From positions 71,211,749 to 71,275,748 of the forward strand of contig CM026387.1 in NCBI GenBank assembly GCA_014843695.1: a DNA stretch of 64,000 nucleotides, in the 5' to 3' direction. A program made the translations under genes and the position numbers. The DNA is from Archivesica marissinica. Taxonomy: Eukaryota; Mollusca; Bivalvia; Venerida; Vesicomyidae. The notes beneath the pieces were generated by a model, which made no database searches, was not told the origin of the DNA, and saw nothing but the letters and a program-made list of their open reading frames with translations. Of the stretch, positions 10,589 to 23,585 are shown piece by piece; the first letter of the stretch is position 1; the number at the start of each line of letters is the position of its first letter.

Positions 10589-13500
10589 TATATATACAGT
10601 ATTCCTGCTTTAATGAGGTACATATATACAGTAGTCCTGCTTTAATGAGGTACATATATACAGTAGTCATGCTTTAATGAGGTACATATATACAGTAGTC
10701 CTGCTTTAATGAGGTACATATATACAGTATTCCTACTTTAATGAGGTACATATATACAGTAGTCCTGCTTTAATGAGGTACATATATACAGTAGTCATGC
10801 TTTAATGAGGTACATATATACAGTAGTCATGCTTTAATGAGGTACATATATACAGTAGTCATGCTTTAATGAGGTACATATATACAGTAGTCATGCTTTA
10901 ATGAGGTACATATATACAGTAGTCCTGCTTTAATGAGGTACATATATACAGTAGTCATGCTTTAATGAGGTACATATATACAGTATTCTTGCTTTAATGA
11001 GGTACATATATACAGTAGTCCTGCTTTAATGAGGTACACATATACAGTAGTCCTGCTTTAATGAGGTACATATATACAGTAGTCATGCTTTAATGAGGTA
11101 CATATATACAGTAGTCATGCTTTAATGAGGTACATATATACAGTAGTCCTGCTTTAATGAGGTACATATATACAGTATTCCTACTTTAATGAGGTACATA
11201 TATACAGTAGTCCTGCTTTAATGAGGTACATATATACAGTAGTCATGCTTTAATGAGGTACATATATACAGTAGTCATGCTTTAATGAGGTACATATATA
11301 CAGTAGTCATGCTTTAATGAGGTACATATATACAGTAGTCCTGCTTTAATGAGGTACATATATACAGTAGTCCTGCTTTAATGAGGTACATATATACAGT
11401 AGTCATGCTTTAATGAGGTACATATATACAGTAGTCCTGCTTTAATGAGGTACATATATACAGTAGTCATGCTTTAATGAGGTACATATATACAGTATTC
11501 TTGCTTTAATGAGGTACATATATACAGTAGTCCTGCTTTAATGAGGTACACATATACAGTAGTCCTGCTTTAATGAGGTACATATATACAGTAGTCATGC
11601 TTTAATGAGGTACATATATACAGTAGTCATGCTTTAATGAGGTACATATATACAGTAGTCATGCTTTAATGAGGTACATATATATACAGTAGTCCTGCTT
11701 TAATGAGGTACATATATACAGTAGTCCTGCTTTAATGAGGTACATATATACAGTAGTCATGCTTTAATGAGGTACATATATACAGTAGTCATGCTTTAAT
11801 GAGGTACATATATACAGTAGTCATGCTTTAATGAGGTACATATATACAGTATTCTTGCTTTAATGAGGTACATATATACAGTAGTCCTGCTTTAATGAGG
11901 TACACATATACAGTAGTCCTGCTTTAATGAGGTACATATATACAGTAGTCATGCTTTAATGAGGTACATATATACAGTAGTCCTGCTTTAATGAGGTACA
12001 TATATACAGTAGTCATGCTTTAATGAGGTACATATATACAGTATTCTTGCTTTAATGAGGTACATATATACAGTAGTCCTGCTTTAATGAGGTACATATA
12101 TACAGTAACCCTGCTTTAATGAGGTACATATATACAGTAGTCATGCTTTAATGAGGTACATATATACAGTAGTCATGCTTTAATGAGGTACATATATACA
12201 GTATTCTTGCTTTAATGAGGTACATATATACAGTAGTCCTGCTTTAATGAGGTACACATATACAGTAGTCCTGCTTTAATGAGGTGCATATATACAGTAA
12301 CCCTGCTTTAATGAGGTACATATATACAGTAGTCCTGCTTTAATGAGGTACATATATACAGTATTCTTGCTTTAATGAGGTACATATATACAGTAGTCCT
12401 GCTTTAATGAGGTACACATATACAGTAGTCCTGCTTTAATGAGGTACATATATACAGTGGCCATGCTTTAATGAGGTACATATATACAGTAACCCTGCTT
12501 TAATGAGGTACATATATACAGTAGTCCTGCTTTAATGAGGTACATATATACAGTAGTCCTGCTTTAATGAGGTATATATATACAGTAGTCATGCTTTAAT
12601 GAGGTACATATATACAGTAGTCCTGCTTTAATGAGGTACATATATACAATAGTCATGCTTTAATGAGGTACATATATACAGTAGTCCTGCTTTAATGAGG
12701 TACATATATACAGTAGTCCTGCTTTAATGAGGTACATATATACAGTAGTCATGCTTTAATGAGATACATATATACAGTAGTCATGCTTTAATGAGGTACA
12801 TATATACAGTAGTCCTGCTTTAATGAGGTACATATATACAGTAGTCCTGCTTTAATGAGGTACATATATACAATAGTCGTGCTTTAATGAGGTACATATA
12901 TACAATAGTCATGCTTTAATGAGGTACATATATACAGTAGTCGTGCTTTAATGAGGTACATATATACAGTATTCCTGCTTTAATGAGTTACATATATACA
13001 GTATTCCTGCTTTAATGAGGTACATATATACAGTAGTCATGCTTTAATGAGGTACATATATACAGTATTCTTGCTTTAATGAGGTACATATATACAGTAG
13101 TCCTGCTTTAATGAGGTACACATATACAGTAGTCCTGCTTTAATGAGGTACATATATACAGTAGTCATGCTTTAATGAGGTACATATATACAGTATTCTT
13201 GCTTTAATGAGGTACATATATACAGTAGTCCTGCTTTAATGAGGTACATATATACAGTAACCCTGCTTTAATGAGGTACATATATACAGTAGTCATGCTT
13301 TAATGAGGTACATATATACAGTAGTCATGCTTTAATGAGGTACATATATACAGTATTCTTGCTTTAATGAGGTACATATATACAGTAGTCCTGCTTTAAT
13401 GAGGTACACATATACAGTAGTCCTGCTTTAATGAGGTGCATATATACAGTAACCCTGCTTTAATGAGGTACATATATACAGTAGTCCTGCTTTAATGAGG

Positions 13501-14559
13501 TACATATATACAGTATTCTTGCTTTAATGAGGTACATATATACAGTAGTCCTGCTTTAATGAGGTACACATATACAGTAGTCCTGCTTTAATGAGGTACA
13601 TATATACAGTGGCCATGCTTTAATGAGGTACATATATACAGTAACCCTGCTTTAATGAGGTACATATATACAGTAGTCCTGCTTTAATGAGGTACATATA
13701 TACAGTAGTCCTGCTTTAATGAGGTATATATATACAGTAGTCATGCTTTAATGAGGTACATATATACAGTAGTCCTGCTTTAATGAGGTACATATATACA
13801 ATAGTCATGCTTTAATGAGGTACATATATACAGTAGTCCTGCTTTAATGAGGTACATATATACAGTAGTCCTGCTTTAATGAGGTACATATATACAGTAG
13901 TCATGCTTTAATGAGATACATATATACAGTAGTCATGCTTTAATGAGGTACATATATACAGTAGTCCTGCTTTAATGAGGTACATATATACAGTAGTCCT
14001 GCTTTAATGAGGTACATATATACAATAGTCGTGCTTTAATGAGGTACATATATACAATAGTCATGCTTTAATGAGGTACATATATACAGTAGTCCTGCTT
14101 TAATGAGGTACATATATACAGTATTCCTGCTTTAATGAGGTACATATATACAGTATTCCTGCTTTAATGAGGTACATATATACAGTATTCCTGCTTTAAT
14201 GAGGTACATATATACAGTAGTCATGCTTTAATGAGTTACATATATACAGTATTCCTGCTTTAATGAGTTACATATATACAGTATTCCTGCTTTAATTGAC
14301 AGAAATAATATGACTATTAGTGTAAGCAAAGTGTTCATAATTGAGTCATATTGAATGATCAACCATATGAGTACCCACAAGGCCACAACCCCCATTGCCC
14401 CCCGGTAGAATAGTCAAGTTCTCTCTTTATATGTTTTATGTACCAGTATTGAACAGCATGTTTATTTAAACCCTTTGCACGCTAACGGCAGATAAAATCA
14501 CTTTTGCTATTTGGAGAGTGGAGCTAAAACACTGGGCTGCTTAGCAAACAACAAGACTT

Positions 14560-14690
14560 AAATCCACATTGCCTCTTCTCCCGCCCTCATGGCGATGGAT
14601 TGCGTCAGGATTGAGGTCTTGAGAGTGATTAAATTTGTGTTGTAAGAACTTGTTTCGCAATCAAGTTAAACTAAATCTGTAACTAATGCC
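14560..14690 (+). mobile_element. SINE S4 body fragment
   Basis: CATTGCCTCTTCTCCCGCCC, GGCGATGGATTGCGTCAGG and GTAAGAACTTGTTTCGCAAT match S4 without the tRNA head. It ends at the border of the 34-bp array. Confidence 0.72.
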
Positions 14691-14709
14691 TTTGTCACGA
14701 TATATTAAC

Positions 14710-15568
14710 ATATGCCAAGTTGTTACTCTGTGGAACCAGGTCAACAATAACTTTGTTACTCTGTGGAACCAGGTCAACAATAACTTTGTTACTCTGTGGA
14801 ACCAGGTCAACAATAACTTTCCCGGTCAACAATAACTTTGTTGCTCTGTGGAACCAGTTCAACAATAACTTTTTTACTCTGTGGAACCAGGTCAACAATA
14901 ACTTTGTTACTCTATGAAACCCAACTCAACAATAACTTTGTTACTCTATGAAACCCAACTCAACAATAACTTTGTTACTCTATGAAACCCAACTCAACAA
15001 TAACTTTGTTACTCTATGAAACCCGAGTCAACAATAACTTTGTTACTCTATGAAACCCGAGTCAACAATAACTTTATTACTCTATGAAACCCGAGTCAAC
15101 AATAACTTTGTTACTCTATGAAACCCGAGTCAACAATAACTTTGTTACTCTATGAAACCCGAGTCAACAATAACTTTGTTACTCTATGAAACCCGAGTCG
15201 ACAATAACTTTGTTACTCTATGAAACCCGAGTCGACAATAACTTTGTTACTCTATGAAACCCGAGTCGACAATAACTTTGTTACTCTATGAAACCCGAGT
15301 CGACAATAACTTTGTTACTCTATGAAACCCGAGTCGACAATAACTTTGTTACTCTATGAAACCCGAGTCGACAATAACTTTGTTACTCTATGAAACCCGA
15401 GTCGACAATAACTTTGTTACTCTATGAAACCCGAGTCGACAATAACTTTATTACTCTATGAAACCCGAGTCGACAATAACTTTATTACTCTATGAAACCC
15501 GAGTCAACAATAACTTTATTACTCTATGAAACCCGAGTCAACAATAACTTTATTACTCTATGAAACGT
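14710..15568 (+). repeat. 33/34-bp tandem array with graded subtypes (about 25 copies)
   Basis: Core AACAATAACTTTGTTACTCT followed by GTGGAACCAGGTC in the first copies, then ATGAAACCCAACTC, ATGAAACCCGAGTC and, in the middle, GTCG in place of GTCA. The last copies return to GTCA and have TTTATTAC. The ordered subtypes show growth by local duplication. Confidence 0.92.
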
Positions 15569-15919
15569 GAGTGAGTATTGGTATTATTTTGTTTCTGCAG
15601 AACAATGACAGTTTATATATACATGTATAATTAATTAAGCCAGGAGATCAAATAACAGTACTGTTACTATGGTTTAGGAGGTAGGAAGATCGGAAGCACA
15701 CCTGATACCCTTTGTTATAGTGTGTATAATTATATATATACAGGTGTATCAGTGTGCTATTGATTTTTCATTCTGCAGCTTGTCTTGTAGTGGCACTTCT
15801 GTTTCAAATTACTAGTAGGTGTAGCTTTCATGGCCTTGTGTCTGCTGCCATTGTACAGGTATGTTCAGGTGTTTTATTTCATCTATGTATGGAAACCATT
15901 GTGGTTGGAATATAGTAAG

Positions 15920-16170
15920 TTGTTGAATTTAATATTGTTATTTGGTTGAATTTAATATTGTTATTTGGTTGAATTTAATATTGTTATTTGGTTTAAGCAT
16001 ATTTATTTATCAGGATACATGTAATATACATTGAGAAATATACAGAAACATACATTTATATCGTGCTATATGGATTGGTTTAAGCATATTTTATTTATCA
16101 GGATACATGTAATATACATTGAGAAATATACAGAAACATACATTTATATCGTGATATGTGGATTGAATTG
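15920..16170 (+). repeat. Short direct repeats (23 bp x3, then 85 bp x2)
   Basis: GTTGAATTTAATATTGTTATTTG is in three near-perfect copies (15922-15992; shown in part: GAATTTAATATTGTTATTTG). Then TTTATCAGGATACATGTAAT through CATTTATATCGTG occurs twice (16006-16072 and 16092-16155). Confidence 0.85.
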
Positions 16171-16449
16171 AAAGCTAAAAGCTTAAGGTAATTCTTTCCA
16201 CTGTGTACTAGAAGTTGGTACCAGGTATATATGGCAATTTTAATAACTTGGCGTAATATCGAAAATGACCAGAACTTAAATATGTTTCATTCAAATTGGA
16301 CATCGAAACGCTTATAAATATCTGAGAATTGGTAGCTAAGGGCTTAGATATAGAAAAATGAAAGAAGGATGAAAATGGAATAGAATAAATTATGCAGAAA
16401 TGAGATCTAATATTGTTATTTGCTAGTTGTGTCAGTTGCTAGTTTTCGT

Positions 16450-17905
16450 CAGGATCACAAAGTAACAGCAGATCAACTTATTGATAAAACCCACTACCGC
16501 AGTAATGTGTCCATGCAGCTACAGCTGGGGGGGGGTGTTTTCGTCAGGATCACAAAGTAACAGCAGATCAACTTATTGATAAAACCCACTAATGTGTCCA
16601 TGCAGATACAGCTGGGGGGGGGGGGGTTCGTCAGGATCACAAAGTAACAGCAGATCAACTTATTGATAAAACCCACTAATGTGTCTGTGCAGCTACAGCT
16701 GGGGGGCGGGGGTGGTAGGGTTTCATTAGGATCACAAAGTAACAGCAGATCAACTTATTGATAAAACCCACTAATGTGTCCATGCAGCTACAGCTGGGGG
16801 GGGGGGGGGTTCGTCAGGATCACAAAGTAACAGCAGATCAACTTATTGATAAAACCCACTAATGTGTCCGTGCAGCTACAGCTGGGGGGGGGGGTGTTCG
16901 TCAGGATCACAAAGTAACAGCAGATCAACTTATTGATAAAACCCACTAATGTGTCTGTGCAGCTACAGCTGGGGGGCGGGGGTGGTGGGGTTTCATTAGG
17001 ATCACAAAGTAACAGCAGATCAACTTATTGATAAAACCCACTAATGTGTCCATGCAGCTACAGCTGGGGGGGGTGGGGGGTTCGTCAGGATCACAAAGTA
17101 ACAGCAGATCAACTTATTGATAAAACCCACTAATGTGTCCGTGCAGCTACAGCTGGGGGGGGGGGGGGTTCGTCAGTATCACAAAGTAACAGCAGATCAC
17201 TTATTGATAAAACCCACTAATGTGTCTGTGCAGCTACAGCTGGGGGGCGGGGGTGGTGGGGTTTCATTAGGATCACAAAGTAACAGCAGATCAACTTATT
17301 GATAAAACCCACTAATGTGTCCGTGCAGCTACAGCTGGGGGGCGGGGGTGGTGGAGTTTCATCAGGATCACATAGTAACAGCAGATCAACTTATTGATAA
17401 AACCCACTAATGTGTCTGTGCAGCTACTGCTGGTGGGGGGGGGGGGGGGGGGGGTCAGGATCACAAAGTAACAGCAGATCAACTTATTGATAAAACCCAC
17501 TAATGTGTCCGTGCAGCTACAGCTGGGGGGGGGGGGGGTTCGTCAGTATCACAAAGTAACAGCAGATCAACTTATTGATAAAACCCACTAATGTGTCCGT
17601 GCAGCTACAGCTGGGGGGTGGGGGTGGTGGAGTTTCATCAGGATCACATAGTAACAGCAGATCAACTTATTGATAAAACCCACTAATGTGTCTGTGCAGC
17701 TACTGCTGGTGGGGGGGGGGGGGGTTCGTCAGGATCACAAAGTGATAGCAGATCAACTTATTGATATAACCCACTAATGTGTCCGTGCAGCTACAGCTGG
17801 GGGGGGGGGGATTGTCAGGATCACAAAGTAACAGCAGATCAACTTATTTGATAAAACCCACTAATGTGTCCATGCAGCTACAGCTTGGCGGGGGTGGTGG
17901 GGGGG
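16450..17905 (+). repeat. 85-97 bp tandem array with long G runs (16 copies)
   Basis: The unit is TCAGGATCACAAAGTAACAG, CAGATCAACTTATTGATAAA, ACCCACTAATGTGTCCGTGC, AGCTACAGCTGG followed by 7-20 G, sometimes broken as GGCGGGGGTGGTGGGG. The G tract is the most variable part and accounts for length differences. Units alternate among TTCGTCAGG, TTTCATTAGG and TTTCATCAGG joins. Confidence 0.92.
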
Positions 17906-17926
17906 GGGTGTACTAATTATTCTAAG

Positions 17927-18200
17927 AACAGTTAGCGCATTCGCTTCAGGTGCGAAAGGCCCAGAGTTCGAGCCCCGTTGGAGCAAGTCATTTAAATTCC
18001 ACGTCGCCTCTTCTCTCCCTCGTGGCAATGGATTCCATAAGGAATGAGGTCTCAAGAGTGATTACTATAAATTGTAAGAACTTGTTTATCAATCGAGCTA
18101 AAATAAATTTGTATAAACTAAAATAAATTTTTATAAACTAATATAAATTTGTATAAACTAAAATAAATTTGTATAAACTAAAATAAATTTGTATGAACTA
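17927..18200 (+). mobile_element. tRNA-type SINE, family S4, with short terminal repeats
   Basis: GTTAGCGCATTCGCTTCAGG then GAAAGGCCCAGAGTTCGAGC is a tRNA-like head. The body reads CACGTCGCCTCTTCTCTCCC, TGGCAATGGATTCCATAAGG and AATGAGGTCTCAAGAGTG. The 3' end GTAAGAACTTGTTTATCAAT is followed by five 20-base repeats of AACTAAAATAAATTTGTATA. Confidence 0.82.
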
Positions 18201-18387
18201 ATTCTTCTAATTTACTTGTTATTGTTGGTAATGCTAATTCAGAAGAGACAGATGACTCACATATATCAGAAGGAACTTATGTCAGTGCGCTAGATGTAAT
18301 TAGAGCTTAGAATGATATATATTATTGTATTATAATTATATATATATAATTAGACGGTCACTGCTGGTTTATCACAAGGTATTAAAT

Positions 18388-18622
18388 GTGTGTGTTTTAC
18401 GTTTATTTATCGTCGCTACAGGTTGCTCATATGAGCGACGCCTCCTGAAGATATTAGTCATTTAAGATTTTGGATGGTAGTGCAATGATACAGACAGAGA
18501 CCCATTCCAGAGTCTCGTCTGGTTCTTTTACGTGCACGGTGTACAGCACCGACACAAGACCTCGGTTTAACGTCCCATCTGAAAGACTGTTAATTTAATT
18601 AGGGTCAGACGGGGGATCGAAC
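18388..18622 (-). mobile_element. tRNA-type SINE, family S1, minus strand
   Basis: Minus-strand copy with tail TTTTACGTTTATTTATCGTC and body AGACCTCGGTTTAACGTCCC, ending at GACGGGGGATCGAACC. The tRNA head is truncated after the B box. Confidence 0.85.
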
Positions 18623-18984
18623 CTGCTTTCAAAAGGCCAGAATATTATGTTAAATCCTGCGTGTAAATTTACGAAATTAACAGTTTTAATTAGTAAGATT
18701 TTGTTATATAAGTGTGTGTTTTAAGTAAGATGCACGCTCCTCACACAGTCCAATATTTTACATATTGGATCGTTTTCGACTTATATACTATGCATACAAA
18801 TTATACAAGCTTTGTATATTAATTTTAAGATTTAATTTGATAGTGGGTCTTGTTTAAATTCACCCAAGACTTCAGAGCCATACTAAAAGGCTGTTTAATA
18901 TTGTGTTAATGGCAACACACATTCACTTGCAAGGCACAGTTAACTCTAGTATGCTAGAGATGGATTTAGCTCTATCCTTAATAT

Positions 18985-21250
18985 AGCTGGGTCTGTTGAG
19001 TTAGCCCAATTCTTATCTGGGTCTTGGGAGCTAGCCCCACACTGGGCCACTAGCCCTATCATTAGCTGGGTCTTGGGAGCTAGCCCCACACTGGGCCACT
19101 AGCCCTATCATTAGCTGGGTCTTGGGAGCTAGCCCCACACTGGGTCACTAGCCCTCATTAGCTGGGTATTGGGAGCTAGCCCCACACTGAGCCTGGGAGT
19201 ATCCCTATCATTAGTTGGGTCTTGGGAGCTAGCCCCACACTGGGCTACTAGCCGTATCATTAGCTGGGTCTTGGGAGCTAGCCCCACACTGGGCCACTAG
19301 CCCTATCATTAGCTGGGTCTTGGGAGCTAGCCCCACACTGGGCCTGGGCCAATAGCCCTATCATTAGCTGGGTTTTGGGAGCTAGCCCCACACTGGACCA
19401 CTAGCCCTATCATTAGCTGGGTCTTGGGAGCTAGCTCCACACTGGGCCACTAGCCCTATCATTAGCTGGGTCTTGGGAGCTAGCCCCACACTGGGCCTGG
19501 GCCAATAGCCCTATCATTAGCTGGGTTTTGGGAGCTAGCCCCACACTGGACCACTAGCCCTATCATTAGCTGGGTCTTGGGAGCTAGCCACACACTGGGC
19601 CACTTACCCTATCATTAGCTGGGTCTTGGGAGCTAGCCCCACACTGGACCAATAGCCCTATCATTAGCTGGGTCTTGGGAGCTAGCCCCACACTGGGCCA
19701 CTAGCCCTATTATTAGCTGGGTCTTGGGAGCTAGCCCCACACTGGGCCTGGGAGTAGCCCTATCATTAGCTAGGTCTTGGGAGCTAGCCGTACACTGGGC
19801 CAATAGCCCTATCATTAGCTGGGTCTTGGGAGCTAGCCCCACACTGGGCCACTAGCCCTATCATTAGCTGGGTCTTGGGAGCTAGCCCCACACTGGGCCA
19901 CTAGCACTATCATTAGCTGGGTCTTTGGAGCTAGCCCCACACTGGGCCACTAGCCCTATCATTAGCTGGGTCTTGGGAGCTAGCCCCACACTGGGCCACT
20001 AGCCCTATCATTAGCTGGGTCTTGGGAGCTAGCCCCACACTGGGCCTGGGCCAATAGCCCTATCATTAGCTGGGTATTGGGAGCTAGCCCCACACTGGGC
20101 CATTAGCCCTATCATTAGCTGGGTCTTGGGAGCTAGCCCCACACTGGGCCACTAGCCCTATCATTAGCTGGGTCTTGGGAGCTAGCCCCACACTGGGCCA
20201 CTAGCCCTATCATTAGCTGGGTATTGGGAGCTAGCCCCACACTGGGCCACTAGCCCTATCATTAGCTGGGTCTTGGGAGCTAGCCCCACACTGGGCCACT
20301 AGCCCTATCATTAGCTGGGTCTTGGGAGCTAGCCCCACACTGGGCCACTAGCCCTATCATTAGCTGGGTCTTGGGAGCTAGCTCCACACTGGGCCACTAG
20401 CCCTATCATTAGCTGGGTCTTGGGAGCTAGCTCCACACTGGGCCACTAGCCCTATCATTAGCTGGGTATTGGGAACTAGCCCCACACTGGGCCACTAGCC
20501 CTATCATTAGCTGGGTCTTGGGAGCTAGCCCCACACTGGGCCACTAGCCCTATCATTAGCTGGGTCTTGGGAGCTAGCCCCACACTGGGCCACTTACCCT
20601 ATCATTAGCTGGGTCTTGGGAGCTAGCCCCACACTGGGCCACTTACCCTATCATTAGCTGGGTATTGGGAGCTAGCCCCACACTGGACCACTAGCCCTAT
20701 CATTGGCTGGGTCTTGGGAGCTAGCCCCACACTGGGCCACTAGCCCTATCATTAGCTGGGTCTTGGGAGCTAGCCCCACACTGGGCCACTATCCCTATCA
20801 TTAGCTGGGTCTTGGGAGCTAGCCCCACACTGGGCCACTAGCCCTATCATTAGTTGGGTCTTGGGAGCTAGCCCCAAACTGGGCCACTAGCCCTATCATT
20901 AGCTGGGTCTTGGGAGCTAGCCCCACACTGGGCCACTAGCCCCACACTGGGCCACTAGCCCTATCATTAGCTGGGTCTTGGGAGCTAGCCCCACACTGGG
21001 CCACTAGCCCTATCATTAGTTGGGTCTTGGGAGCTAGCCCCACACTGGGCCACTAGCCCTATCATTAGCTGGGTCTTGGGAGCTAGCCCCACACTGGGCC
21101 ACTAGCCCTATCATTAGTTTGGTCTTGGGAGCTAGCCCCACACTGGGCCACTAGCCTCATCATTGGCTGGGTCTTGGGAGCTAGCCCCACACTGGGCCTG
21201 GGCCAATAGCCCTATCATTAACTGGGTATTGGCAGCTAGCACCATCCTTA
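18985..21250 (+). repeat. 49-bp tandem array (about 46 copies)
   Basis: The unit is AGCTGGGTCTTGGGAGCTAG, CCCCACACTGGGCCACTAGC, CCTATCATT. Frequent variants are GTATTGG, CTGGGCCTGGGCCAATAGC (insertion), GAGCTAGCTCC and CACTTACCC. Edge units at 18960 and after 21240 are strongly diverged (ACCATCCTTAG, CTGGGCCTAGAGAGC), so homogenisation acted on the centre. Confidence 0.93.
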
Positions 21251-21475
21251 GTTTCCCTATTATTAGCTGGGAATTGGCAGCTAACTCCATATTTAGCTGG
21301 GCCTAGAGAGCTAGCCCTGTCCTTATGTGCCTTTGGAGCTAGCACCATCCTTTAAACTGGGTTCTTGGAGCTAGCCCCTCCTTAACTGGGCCTTGGAGTA
21401 AGTTACTCATATGCATTAGATGTATGACAGTATGTGAAATATTACAATGCTGCTAATGTTAAACAAGTCTGCACT

Positions 21476-22078
21476 AATGAGACATCAATCAGTTACTTCC
21501 CCTGAATACTCCCTAAAAGTAAATAGGTCCTATTAACCCATTTCATTCTGGATACTGTTCAAACAGTATTTGCAAAGAACATCGAGCCTGATCAGCTGCC
21601 ATGGAATGTGCCGTCTGATCAGGCTCTATGCTATTCAGATGATCTTGCTAAGACACTTGGCTATGTAGCAAACAACATAGATCCTGCGTCACGCTGCGGC
21701 TGATCTGGATCTATGTTGTTTGCAAATGCCTTTAAATGTATCCAGAATGAAATGGGTTAAGTGTTTCCTCTGTTTTTATCGTGATTGCCTTTGCACAACA
21801 AATTTGATTCCACTTTCCCTTCATAATTATGATTATTAAATTACTATATCTTGACATATCTCCTACAGTATATACAATCGGTACTTATTTGTAAAACAAT
21901 GTTATCAGTTAATTAACATGATTTTGATAAAATCATATTTATCATACCGCAACATCTGGTTCGGGAACAACAGTAAAATCAAAAGATTCCAACTACAAGT
22001 ACCTATTTACATTTTGTGATGAATCAGACTTTATCATCCAAGGGAGGTAATAGAAAATTAGAGATGTTCCTTATTCAT
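21476..22078. mobile_element. Family D element, reverse orientation, carrying a nested MITE
   Basis: Reverse-complement relative of 7129-7521 (for example CATCCAAGGGAGGTAATAGA near 22040 and GGTTCGGGAACAACAGTAAA near 21960). It is longer because a family A MITE is inserted at its TTAA (21537-21756). Confidence 0.72.
21537..21756. mobile_element. MITE family A inside element D, with TTAA duplication
   Basis: Inverted ends CCCATTTCATTCTGGATAC and TATCCAGAATGAAATGGG, flanked by TTAA (21533-21536, 21757-21760). The related copy of the host element at about 7450 has a single TTAA at the same place, which is an empty-site control. Confidence 0.9.
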
Positions 22079-22925
22079 GGCCACATTTATTGGTCTTTGT
22101 TTTTTCCCTTGTCCAATTCACTTAATTAATCATACAGAGTAAAACAGTGTTGATCTTTATAATGATGTTTGTATTCATTATTAATGTGTTTCCTGCATTG
22201 ATACCATTTAATTAGTGCATGTAGATGTCTCAATGCCGTTGTTGTTACATACGTGTTATATATGTTCACATTCTATGCTTCATATAGTGTATGTATTGTT
22301 GTTTTTTTACTGCCACAATAATTGAAATGATCACGATCTAACAACGGTTTTTGTAAACTGTGTCCCCTTATCACAACAGGGCAGATAATTGCTGTTCTTG
22401 TTTTGGTATCTAGATCACAAAACCTCATAAATGAGATCCACTGTAGGTTTATTAACATTTTGTGTTGCTCTTTAAAATCCATCGCAATTGTGAAGGTGAT
22501 TACTGACGGATTGAATTTATTTAAAGTCGCCACCGCATAAATCATCTAAAAGTTATGGTTTTGCCTATTGTAATTATTATAACTAGATGTTTAGAGGGCT
22601 ATGAGGACTGCTGTAATCTCAGTGTGTGTTCGGTTTTCATATCTCCGACTGTCGCTCACACAAGAATTTGTCGGGGGTAGACCGGCTGAATACAATACCC
22701 GGTGCACGTATACTTCTAAGATGTCTAAGACTGCATATATATAAATATATATTTACCATTTCTAATACGGTTATGTGACGAGAATACCTTGTTACATGTG
22801 CAATGTCGCGTTATACTATAATACTGTGACCGACATCCCACAAGACAATAAAGTCTTGCACCCATATCCATCCAGCATCCGACATTTTACATAAAATTAC
22901 AAGTTATGTACTAAAATTCTTTTAG
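22079..22925. other. No recognisable feature upstream of MYO6
   Basis: AT-rich, no clear repeats or exons. It could hold part of the MYO6 promoter or a 5' non-coding exon, but I see no signal that would decide this. Confidence 0.4.
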
Positions 22926-22929
22926 TTAA

Positions 22930-23166
22930 CCCTTTCAACACCACAGCCCTCTAAATAGGCTTACAAAAAGTGTAGATCCAGATGAGCTGGCTCGTGACGA
23001 GCCGTCTCATCAGGATCTGCACTTTTTGCCAGTGATATGACTATTTTTAGACATAATTACCCATTTTGATAAATGAATTTGTCCAAATGAGATTTTCTGA
23101 TTCATTTATTGGTTTATGAATATCATGCATAGACCAGTCCATGTGAGTTACTTGGTGTTGAATGGG
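22930..23166. mobile_element. MITE family B with TTAA target duplication
   Basis: CCCTTTCAACACCACAGCCC to GGTGTTGAATGGG, flanked by TTAA (22926-22929, 23167-23170). Same internal hairpin as the copy at 6803. Confidence 0.9.
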
Positions 23167-23399
23167 TTAAGTCTACAAAGTTTTAAAGGTGATTAGTAGC
23201 CTCATGTTCCTTATTGTATGAGCTACCTAATTCAGATGTCCAATCACCAGTATAGGCTAGTCATGTAATGGAGACAATAAAGAATCCATCAATCATTTGC
23301 CAATGGTGGCAAGTTGTGACTTTTACTGGCTAAGTTTGTACTATTTTCATTAAGGAAAATTGAATTTGAAGATAAGTGCCAACGGCCCGTTGATTATTC

Positions 23400-23585
23400 A
23401 TACATAAAACGTGGTGTCGAATTCTTTTATGTGAGGAAGCTGTTCAGCTGGTTTACAGAAAGTTGGTGGTTCTACCTGGGTGCTCATCCGTGCACTGCCC
23501 GAAGGGGCCCCAGGGGTCTTCCTCCACCAATAATAACTGGAGTGTCGTTGTATGACCTAAGCTGTTGGTGCGACTTTAACCCTTT
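23400..23585 (+). mobile_element. SINE S3 body fragment
   Basis: Contains GTGGTGTCGAATTCTTTTAT, GTGAGGAAGCTGTTCAGCTG, TCTACCTGGGTGCTCATCCG and TGGAGTGTCGTTGTATGACC, matching the S3 body without its tRNA head. A three-copy 66-bp repeat starts directly at its end. Confidence 0.75.

Larger units (their letters stand above)
8018..14297 (+). repeat. 32-bp tandem array (about 145 copies), interrupted by a Tc1-like element
   Basis: The unit is TTTAATGAGGTACATATATA then CAGTAGTCATGC. Variants include GTCCTGC, TATTCTTGC, TAACCCTGC, CACATATACAG and TATATATACAG. The array is split at 8952-10588 by a transposon. The rare variant GTGGCCATG occurs at 12459 and 13611, exactly 36 units (1,152 bases) apart, with the same neighbours, marking a large internal duplication. 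It is non-coding, as 32-base units change frame and contain stops. Confidence 0.95.

Noticed and set aside
8018..14297. CRISPR-like array
   Set aside because: Units are contiguous with no unique spacers, and the context is an animal genome.
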